Origin: JAOUEA01 sp040511595
GTDB taxonomy: Bacteria; Actinomycetota; UBA4738; HRBIN12
Reading direction: 5' to 3'
NCBI GenBank assembly: GCA_040511595.1
Contig: JBEVGU010000228.1
Location: 1-5,252 of the forward strand
Length of the DNA: 5,252 nt
Positions 1 through 4,890 of this stretch are shown here, one piece after another. The first letter of the stretch is position 1; each line of letters opens with the position of its first letter. The translations under genes and the position numbers were made by a program. The notes below the pieces were generated by a model. That model was given only the letters and a program-made list of their open reading frames with translations, was not told the DNA's origin and did no database searches.

Positions 1-1
1 G

Positions 2-1366
2 TGGTGGACCTGGGACCGGGGCGCGCCCGACCTCTACACGGCGACCGTGGGGATCGGCGACGACGCGATCGAGCAGCCCTTCGGGATCAAGGAGGTCGTG
101 CACGACGACGCGACCGGGCAGTGGTTCCTGAACAACGAGCGGATCTACCTGCGGGGCATGCGCTACATCTCGAGCCAGTGGATGAGCGAGGCGACCGAGG
201 AGATGTGGGGCGAGGACCTCGCCCAGATGCGCCACATGGAGATCAACGCGATCCGGATCGGCAGCCACGTGGAGAAGGACGGCTTCTACGCGATGTGCGA
301 CGAGATGGGGTTCCTCGTTTGGCAGGTTTTTCCGCTGCACTACTGCGTGAGCGACGCCGACGACCTGATCGAGCGGGCGAGCGACATGATCCGCGACATG
401 GGAATGATGCTCTGCAACCATGCGAGCATCGGGATGTGGTCGGTCTTCAAGGAGCCCGAGGTCTACCTGCTCCCCGACAAGCCAAACAACTACCACCGGC
501 TCTGTCCGATCCTGAAGGAGACGCTCGGCACGGTCGACCCGACGCGCTGGACCCATCTCGGCGACTACCGGGAAGGTGTCTACAACCTGATGATCGGGTA
601 CTGCTGGGACGGCGACACGCACCTCGACGAGGTTGACCTGCCGCCGAACATCGTCGAGATCGGGGCCGGCTCGATCCCGGTCCGCGAGTCGCTCGAGTCG
701 TTCATCCCGGCCGACGAGCTCTGGCCGCCGGACTGGGACACGTGGGAGTACAACGGGTTCTTCTACAACCTGTCGTTCGGGTTCGCGAAGGTGGAGATGA
801 AGGACACGCTCGAGGAGTTCATCGACGCGTACCAGGCGTATGAGGCACTCGTCGTGAAGGAACAGATCGAGTACCTGCGGCAGCGGAAGTACCGCCCGAT
901 CGCCTCGACGTTCCACTACTACTGGAGGGACCCGTGCCCGATCATGGGGTCCGGTCTGCTCGACTACTATCGGCGTCGGTACCAGGTGTACGACACGTTC
1001 ACGGCCGTCTACGGCCGCGTTCTGATCAGCCTCGAGCGCGACGCGAAGCCGTACGTGATCGGACGGCCCAAAGTCTACGATCGCGGCTCCACGTTCGTCG
1101 GGCGCGTCTGGGTGACGAATGACTTCACCGAACCGATCGAGGGGACGAAGGTGTCGTGGCGGATCACGCGGACCGACGTCGGCGACGTGCTCGCGAAGAA
1201 CGCCCTCACGTGGACGCTGTCCGCCGACGGCGCAGAGGTCGTGGACGAGATCTCGTGGGCGATCCCCACGACGGCAACGCCGGGCGACCACCGCATCGAG
1301 ATGCGGATCTCGACGCCCGATGGCGCCGTGCTCTCGACGAACCACACCGACATCGTCGTTCGCTAG
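2..1366 (+). CDS. Glycoside hydrolase family 2-type protein (beta-galactosidase/beta-mannosidase-like), 5'-partial
   Basis: The reading frame is open from base 2 to the TAG at 1364-1366, giving 454 visible residues; the N-terminal half (sugar-binding and first Ig-like domains of a typical 800+ residue GH2 enzyme) lies upstream of the window. It begins with a WWTWDRGAPDLYTATV segment, the usual end of the N-terminal beta-sandwich. A TIM-barrel follows: FGIKEV, then NNERIYLRGMRYISSQW, NAIRIGSH, CDEMGFLVWQVFPL and NHASIGMWSVFKEPE. The Glu at 452-454 aligns with the family acid/base. The Glu at 656-658, in VEIGAGSIP, aligns with the nucleophile segment (usually SEFG-x-QS-x-P). The last ~110 residues look like an Ig-type beta-sandwich. 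GH2 enzymes hydrolyse terminal beta-linked galactose, mannose, glucuronate or related sugars. Oddity: the residue before the acid/base Glu is Lys, where clan GH-A enzymes almost always have Asn, so activity is not certain. It is the first visible gene of a four-gene operon. Family assignment is firm; the substrate is unknown. Confidence 0.88.
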   Translation, partial: WWTWDRGAPDLYTATVGIGDDAIEQPFGIKEVVHDDATGQWFLNNERIYLRGMRYISSQWMSEATEEMWGEDLAQMRHMEINAIRIGSHVEKDGFYAMCDEMGFLVWQVFPLHYCVSDADDLIERASDMIRDMGMMLCNHASIGMWSVFKEPEVYLLPDKPNNYHRLCPILKETLGTVDPTRWTHLGDYREGVYNLMIGYCWDGDTHLDEVDLPPNIVEIGAGSIPVRESLESFIPADELWPPDWDTWEYNGFFYNLSFGFAKVEMKDTLEEFIDAYQAYEALVVKEQIEYLRQRKYRPIASTFHYYWRDPCPIMGSGLLDYYRRRYQVYDTFTAVYGRVLISLERDAKPYVIGRPKVYDRGSTFVGRVWVTNDFTEPIEGTKVSWRITRTDVGDVLAKNALTWTLSADGAEVVDEISWAIPTTATPGDHRIEMRISTPDGAVLSTNHTDIVVR

Positions 1367-1370
1367 ATCC

Positions 1371-1377
1371 GGGGAGG
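1371..1377 (+). promoter_or_regulatory. Shine-Dalgarno site for the aldo/keto reductase
   Basis: GGGGAGG lies only two bases before the ATG at 1380. The spacing is shorter than usual, but it is the only strong purine-rich site in the 13-base gap after the GH2 stop, and the ATG gives the expected family N-terminus (MRYRRLGTSDL). The same frame is open further upstream inside the GH2 gene, so this site helps fix the start. Confidence 0.6.
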
Positions 1378-1379
1378 CC

Positions 1380-2516
1380 ATGCGATACCGACGGCTCGGA
1401 ACGTCGGATCTCACGGTGTCGGTCCTCGGACTGGGCACCACGGGGTGGGGCGCCCACTGGGAGTTCGGCGACGTCGATCAGCGCGGGGCAACGCGGCAGG
1501 TGAGCATCGCGTTGGACGCCGGCGTCAACCTCTTCGACACAGCAGAGACGTACGGGGACGGCCGGTGCGAGGAGATGCTCGGCGAGGCGCTCGGTTCGCG
1601 CCGCGACGAGGCGATGATCGCGACGAAGGTCTTCTTCGGCACCAGCGACGATCCGGAGGTGGGGCTGTCCGGCGGGCACCTCCGCCGCTCGTGCGAGGAC
1701 AGCTTGCGCCGGCTGCGGACCGACCGGATCGACCTGCTCCAGATGCATGGCTGGGACGGCATCACACCGCTCGACGAGACGCTCGCCGCCCTCGACGAGC
1801 TCGTCTCGAGCGGCAAGGTGCGAGCCGTGGGCGTCTCGAACTGGTCGGCCTGGCACCTGATGAAGGCCATCGGGATCGCGGAGCGCGAGGCCTGGCCCCG
1901 CTTCGCTTCCCAGCAGATCTACTACTCGTTGCAGGCTCGCGAGGCTGAGCACGAGCTCGTCCCGCTCTCGCTCGACCAGGGCGTCGGCGTCCTCGTCTGG
2001 AGTCCCCTCGCCGGAGCGTTGCTCACGGGGAAGTGGCGACGCGGCGCTGCTCCCCCAAGAGGAACGAGACGAACGCTCGGATGGCCCGACCCGCCGATCT
2101 ACGACGAGGAGCAGCTCTGGCGGACGATCGACGTCCTCGTCGACATCGCCTCCGCGCGGAACGTGCGCGTCCCTGCGATCGCGCTCACGTACCTGTTGCA
2201 CAAGCCGGGCGTGACGTCGCTCGTGATCGGCGCCCGCACCGAGGCGCAGCTACTCGAGAACCTGCCGGCTGCCGAGCTGGAGCTCGACGACGATGAGGTG
2301 TATCGGCTCGACGATGTGAGCGCTCCGCCGCTGCTCTATCCATATTGGTGGCAGGCGAAGTACGACGACCGTCTCGGCGAGGCCGACCTCGCCTCGCTCG
2401 CCAGATACCGGGCGGTCGAGCCCGAGGACGGCCTGCACCGCCCGCTCCCGGGGTTCGACGTGATCCCCAGTGGCGAGGAGAAGTCACGCCCGCACGGGAG
2501 AGGGTCGACGAGGTGA
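1380..2516 (+). CDS. Aldo/keto reductase family oxidoreductase
   Basis: A 378-residue cytoplasmic (beta/alpha)8-barrel oxidoreductase, expected to interconvert carbonyl and alcohol groups with NADP(H). It opens with the classic MRYRRLGTSDLTVSVLGLGT. The catalytic tetrad is complete: Asp53 and Tyr58 (in FDTAETYGDG), Lys83 (ATKVF) and His123 (LQMHGWD). The region LRRSCEDSLRRLRTDRIDLLQMH and the C-terminal cofactor-binding motif VIGARTEAQLLENL (residues 282-295) are both typical of the family. It is longer than the usual ~320 residues because of an aromatic and charged tail after residue 316 (PPLLYPYWWQAKYDD). It starts 13 bases after the GH2 stop, and its TGA overlaps the GTG of the next gene, so it is almost certainly cotranscribed. 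In this setting it may act on a sugar released by the glycosidase, but that is inference; sequence alone does not distinguish sugar from other carbonyl substrates. The large open frame antisense to this gene is a shadow. Confidence 0.93.
   Translation: MRYRRLGTSDLTVSVLGLGTTGWGAHWEFGDVDQRGATRQVSIALDAGVNLFDTAETYGDGRCEEMLGEALGSRRDEAMIATKVFFGTSDDPEVGLSGGHLRRSCEDSLRRLRTDRIDLLQMHGWDGITPLDETLAALDELVSSGKVRAVGVSNWSAWHLMKAIGIAEREAWPRFASQQIYYSLQAREAEHELVPLSLDQGVGVLVWSPLAGALLTGKWRRGAAPPRGTRRTLGWPDPPIYDEEQLWRTIDVLVDIASARNVRVPAIALTYLLHKPGVTSLVIGARTEAQLLENLPAAELELDDDEVYRLDDVSAPPLLYPYWWQAKYDDRLGEADLASLARYRAVEPEDGLHRPLPGFDVIPSGEEKSRPHGRGSTR
2496..2504 (+). promoter_or_regulatory. Shine-Dalgarno site for the small membrane protein
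   Basis: GGGAGAGGG sits 8 bases before the GTG at 2513, inside the end of the aldo/keto reductase gene. It supports the GTG start over the ATG at 2345 in the same frame, which would add a 56-residue Arg/Pro-rich stretch that simply shadows the reductase. Confidence 0.6.
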
Positions 2517-2815
2517 CCCTCTCGGCACGGCTCAGCTCGTTCCTGAAGAACCTGCTGCTGCTCCTCGCCATCGTCGGCGCGCTCGTCGTGGCGATCGGCG
2601 TGCTCTCGCTCCTCCGCACCTCCGCGTGCGATCGCCTCGACGCGGAGCGGGTGGCCCACCTCGAGCCCGGACACGACACACCCGGCCCCGGGAGCATCAA
2701 CGTGATCGGCGTCGGCCCCGGGCCACCGAAGTCACAGATCATCGAGTACCTCGAAGCGGAGTCGGCGATGATGCAAGCAGGGTGTGAGGTGCCCGATCCC
2801 GTGGGGAAGAGATGA
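2513..2815 (+). CDS. Small single-span membrane protein, unknown function
   Basis: A 100-residue protein that I do not recognise. It has a short N-terminus (MTLSARLSSFLKN), one strongly hydrophobic helix at about residues 14-34 (rich in Leu, Val, Ala, Ile), then a hydrophilic ~65-residue domain. That domain holds a Gly/Pro-rich stretch (about residues 56-72, including NVIGVGPGPP), a short likely helix (SQIIEYLEAESAMMQAG) and two cysteines, Cys39 and Cys91. If the tail faces outward these could form a disulfide. The two Arg/Lys residues before the helix and the arginine after it leave the topology undecided. There is no lipobox. The GTG start overlaps the TGA of the reductase (GTGA) and has a good ribosome binding site, which argues for real, coupled translation. 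Base composition matches the neighbours. It could be a membrane anchor or accessory subunit, or merely a passenger. Confidence 0.7.
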   Translation: MTLSARLSSFLKNLLLLLAIVGALVVAIGVLSLLRTSACDRLDAERVAHLEPGHDTPGPGSINVIGVGPGPPKSQIIEYLEAESAMMQAGCEVPDPVGKR

Positions 2816-2872
2816 CGACCCATGGCGCCCCGGGGGTCAGAACCATCGAACGATCGCCGACTCTCTCCCTCC

Positions 2873-2877
2873 GGAGG
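2873..2877 (+). promoter_or_regulatory. Shine-Dalgarno site deciding the alpha/beta-hydrolase start
   Basis: GGAGG lies 4 bases before the GTG at 2882. The alternative ATG at 2822 is in frame and has a weaker purine run (GGGGAAGAG, 2802-2810) upstream. It would add 20 low-complexity residues (MAPRGSEPSNDRR...) not expected in an alpha/beta-hydrolase, so the GTG is preferred. Confidence 0.5.
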
Positions 2878-2881
2878 TCGA

Positions 2882-3739
2882 GTGCTCCGCGAGCATCGCG
2901 TTCGACTCGCCGACGTCGACATGAACGTCGCGGAAGGCCCGAATGTCGGACCCCCGATCGTCCTCCTGCACGGCGGATCGAACCGTTGGCAGGCGTGGAA
3001 ACCGATCCTTCCGGTGCTAACCGAGCGATGGCACGTGTTCGCTCCCGACTTCCGAGGTCACGGGGGATCGTCGTGGACCCCCGGGAGCTACTCGATCAGG
3101 ACCGTCACCGATGACATCGTTGCGTTCCTCGACCGCGAGGTGAAAAGACCCGCGGCGCTCGTCGGCCATTCGCTGGGAGCCCAGGTCGCCTTGTGGACCG
3201 CCGCGCGCTCGCCGACCACGGTCAACGCCGTTGTCGCTGGGGACGCTCTGCCCGGCGGAGGGTCGGGCGACAGCGTCGCACGGCAGCGGGACCAGCTGGA
3301 CTTCCAACTCCGTCATGCGGGATCCGGCGTGGACGTCGCGGATCTGGTCCATCTCATGCCGGAGCTCCCGTTCGGACGAGATCCCTCGGGTCGTGTGATC
3401 CGCGCCAAAGACGTGCTCGGTGATCGGCACCCGGCGTACGTCGATTGGGCCGAGACGATGAAGGCGCTCGACCCCTCTTTCGTGGAGGCCGTGATCGGAT
3501 ACGTCAGCTTCAGTGCCGGCTGCGACACGCAGCTCCTCACTCGGATCCCATGTCCCGTCCTGATCCTGCGAGCAGAGGACGATGGCATCACCATGGCGGA
3601 CGTCGCGCTCGCGCTCGATCTCCTGCGCGACGGTCGCATGGTCACGCTCCCCGGCGTTGGACACGGGCTCCACCGCCAAGCGCCCGACGCGGTCCTCGCC
3701 GCGGTCGTCCCGTTCCTGGAGGCGACTGAGATCAGATGA
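2882..3739 (+). CDS. Alpha/beta-hydrolase fold protein
   Basis: A 285-residue soluble serine hydrolase counted from the GTG at 2882; starting at ATG 2822 would give 305. The fold is clear: VLLHGG (oxyanion HGG, residues 30-32), FAPDFRGHGGS (55-63), the nucleophile elbow GHSLG with Ser97, a cap region at about 125-215, PVLILRAEDDG with the acid Asp233 or Asp234, and GVGHGLH with His261. The triad is therefore complete. Family members hydrolyse esters, lactones, epoxides or C-C bonds; which applies here cannot be told. Its place in a sugar-degradation operon makes a lactone or acyl-sugar ester a reasonable guess. The gene follows the small membrane protein after a 66-base gap, the longest in the operon, with no obvious promoter in it. 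Its stop lies 10 bases from the stop of the convergent minus-strand gene. There is no signal peptide. Confidence 0.9.
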   Translation: MLREHRVRLADVDMNVAEGPNVGPPIVLLHGGSNRWQAWKPILPVLTERWHVFAPDFRGHGGSSWTPGSYSIRTVTDDIVAFLDREVKRPAALVGHSLGAQVALWTAARSPTTVNAVVAGDALPGGGSGDSVARQRDQLDFQLRHAGSGVDVADLVHLMPELPFGRDPSGRVIRAKDVLGDRHPAYVDWAETMKALDPSFVEAVIGYVSFSAGCDTQLLTRIPCPVLILRAEDDGITMADVALALDLLRDGRMVTLPGVGHGLHRQAPDAVLAAVVPFLEATEIR

Positions 3740-3740
3740 A

Positions 3741-3772
3741 CAGGACCCGTCAGGACGGCGACGGGTCGCCTG
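3741..3772. terminator. Hairpin between convergent genes, possible bidirectional terminator
   Basis: ACCCGTC (3745-3751) pairs perfectly with GACGGGT (3760-3766) around a short loop, and CAGG (3741-3744) can extend the stem with CCTG (3769-3772) across a two-base bulge, for about 11 pairs in all. It lies just past the alpha/beta-hydrolase stop and covers the stop and last codons of the minus-strand gene. No T-run follows on either strand, so it would be a non-canonical terminator of the kind common in high-GC bacteria, or simply a stable stem. Confidence 0.4.
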
Positions 3773-4709
3773 TCTCCGGGGGCACCGGGAGCGCGAGGCC
3801 GGAGGCGCCGGGCTTCGACATCTCCGCCGTCGAGCCTGCTCGACCGAGCATCTCGAGGGCGAGCTGCGCCCGCCGCACACGCTCACGACTCAGCCCGACG
3901 GCCGTCGCCTCGAGATGCGTTCCCGACGGATAGATGTTCGGTGAGTTCCGGAGGCCGAGCTTCACGTAGACGGGCGAGGCGACGCGGATCAGTTCCGGGA
4001 GCTCGTACAGCCGCACGAACCCGCCCGCGTCGTCGGGAGCCTCGATGTAGAAGTCGATCGGTGCATCGACCGTCGCGCGGATCGCCGCCATCTCGGGCAG
4101 CGACACGTCGGTCACGAGGTTCAGCGTGTTCGCACCGAGGTCCACGAGCACGCGGGCCGTGCTCGGGTTCGCGATCGGGAACATCACCGACATCTTCGCC
4201 TGCATGTCCTGCGGGAGTACTCCACGGTCGCGCATCTCCCCGAACACCTTCAGCAGTCCGACGTCGGTGATCAGGACGCTCCGGATCCCGTGCTCCGCGC
4301 ACCGCCGGATGTCGTCGAGGGCGTGGACGAGACCCTCCTGTCCATGGATCGCTCCTGCGACGGCTGCGCCCATGTCGGTCCGAGCGCTCGCCGAGGGTCC
4401 CCACGACGCCGTCGGCCGGGCGAACAAGCTCACTTCCACCTGTGCGTCGCTTGCTGTCCGCACCATCTCGTCGAGCTCGGCATCCGTGAGGAGGAACCCG
4501 CCGCTCCCTTGGGAGACGCGATGGACGGGGACGTCGCGCCGTTCCGCTTCGTCGAGGACGGCCTCGAGGCACCGCGGCCCTTCGGTGCTCGGGATCTCGA
4601 TCCGGAACGAGGCGCCGTCGGAGAACCGTTTCTGGGAGTCCGGCAGGGCGTGTAGATCCCCCGAAGGGAGACCGATCGACTCGAGGAACGACCGTGTGGT
4701 TTCCATCAT
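3750..4709 (-). CDS. U32 peptidase-family-like protein (function uncertain)
   Basis: A 319-residue protein from the ATG at 4709 (an ATGATG pair, so 4706 is equally possible). A GTG at 4736 is in frame, but its extra nine residues only shadow the upstream dehydrogenase fragment. I recognise the group commonly annotated 'U32 family peptidase' in high-GC bacteria, from RFSDGASFRIEIPSTEGP (about residues 28-45), VPVHRVSQGSGGFLLTDAEL, the repeated beta-alpha units of a probable TIM-barrel, DFYIEAPDDAGGFVRLYE (219-236), VYVKLGLRNSPNIYPSG (247-263) and HLEATAVGLSRERVRRA. It has only two cysteines (47 and 137) and lacks the Cys-rich U32 signature, so proteolysis should not be assumed; a small-molecule enzyme role is equally possible. 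No Shine-Dalgarno site is evident. The start overlaps the stop of the short dehydrogenase fragment (ATGA), implying coupled translation. The last ~25 residues are a Gly/Pro/Ser-rich tail. Confidence 0.75.
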   Translation of the reverse strand: MMETTRSFLESIGLPSGDLHALPDSQKRFSDGASFRIEIPSTEGPRCLEAVLDEAERRDVPVHRVSQGSGGFLLTDAELDEMVRTASDAQVEVSLFARPTASWGPSASARTDMGAAVAGAIHGQEGLVHALDDIRRCAEHGIRSVLITDVGLLKVFGEMRDRGVLPQDMQAKMSVMFPIANPSTARVLVDLGANTLNLVTDVSLPEMAAIRATVDAPIDFYIEAPDDAGGFVRLYELPELIRVASPVYVKLGLRNSPNIYPSGTHLEATAVGLSRERVRRAQLALEMLGRAGSTAEMSKPGASGLALPVPPETGDPSPS

Positions 4710-4822
4710 CTGGTGGAGAGCGGGAACCGGTTCCACACCGCGAGATCGTGTCCGGTGTCGAGGAGCCGGCCGGCCATGGGAAGGCCCATCGCGCCGAGAC
4801 CGAGGAAGGCGACTCGGCTCAC
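4706..4822 (-). pseudogene. Truncated beta-hydroxyacid dehydrogenase (3-hydroxyisobutyrate dehydrogenase family), N-terminal fragment
   Basis: From a GTG at 4822 the frame encodes 38 residues: VSRVAFLGLGAMGLPMAGRL, then LDTGHDLAVWNR, then FPLSTR and a TGA at 4708-4706. The first 32 residues are an unmistakable N-terminal Rossmann beta-alpha-beta unit with GLGAMG (8-13). The WNR ending strand 2 is typical of NADP-preferring members such as glyoxylate or succinic-semialdehyde reductases. A complete enzyme is about 290 residues; the rest of the NADP domain, the catalytic Lys region and the C-terminal helical domain are absent. Neither other frame continues the homology, so a single frameshift does not explain it. 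A large deletion, a recombination junction or an assembly error would. The final six codons may be residue of the original 3' end, because the stop still overlaps the ATG of the U32-like gene. Upstream extension of this frame is antisense to the dehydratase gene and is not coding. Confidence 0.75.
4723..4734. repeat. Perfect 12-base palindrome at the dehydrogenase break point
   Basis: GGAACCGGTTCC reads identically on both strands. Its first half on the minus strand encodes the conserved WNR of the dehydrogenase (TGG AAC CGG), and its second half begins the unrelated sequence. It may mark a recombination or deletion junction, be a dimeric regulator site upstream of the U32-like gene, or be coincidental. 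The flanking bases do not extend the symmetry. Confidence 0.55.
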
Positions 4823-4874
4823 GGGAACATCACGCCCTCGACGACCTCTCCAACGCGGCACTACGGGAAGATCG

Positions 4875-4890
4875 ATGAGAACGTTATCAT
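4875..4890. promoter_or_regulatory. Candidate LacI-family repressor operator
   Basis: ATGAGAACGTTATCAT is a 16-base palindrome with a single symmetric mismatch pair. The pattern is ATGA-n-AACGTT-n-TCAT with a central CG, the form bound by LacI/GalR-family repressors such as the CcpA and PurR types. It is AT-rich against GC-rich surroundings, lies in the 66-base divergent gap between the dehydrogenase fragment and the dehydratase gene, and overlaps the dehydratase start codon at 4889. Binding there could block transcription or initiation of the dehydratase gene and perhaps the divergent transcript. No LacI-type regulator gene is in the window. Confidence 0.55.

Noticed and set aside
1206..2201. 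331-codon open frame on the minus strand, antisense to the aldo/keto reductase
   Set aside because: Its translation is Arg/Glu/Val-rich with no family motif and covers a gene with a full catalytic tetrad. Long antisense frames are expected at this GC content.
2345..2512. Upstream extension of the small membrane protein to ATG 2345
   Set aside because: It adds only Arg/Pro-rich residues out of phase with the reductase gene, and the GTG at 2513 has its own ribosome binding site.
2618..2629. Possible lipobox ending at Cys39 of the small membrane protein
   Set aside because: The residues before the Cys are Arg-Thr-Ser-Ala; the Arg and Thr do not fit a lipobox, so a lipoprotein call is not supported.
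2812..3114. 100-codon plus-strand frame starting at ATG 2812, overlapping the small-protein stop
   Set aside because: Despite the tempting ATGA overlap it is Arg/Ser-rich and mostly a shadow of the alpha/beta-hydrolase.
4819..4863. Short minus-strand frame ending ...RVGEVVEGVMFP that would overlap the dehydrogenase GTG
   Set aside because: It is closed by a TAG only 14 codons upstream, so there is no gene long enough to support.
4126..4878. 250-codon plus-strand open frame across the U32-like gene
   Set aside because: The translation is Arg/Ser-rich shadow sequence with no motif; the minus strand here carries the recognisable protein.
4885..4890. TATCAT as a -10 promoter element
   Set aside because: It would place the transcript start inside the dehydratase gene, past the chosen ATG; the bases are better explained as part of the palindromic operator.
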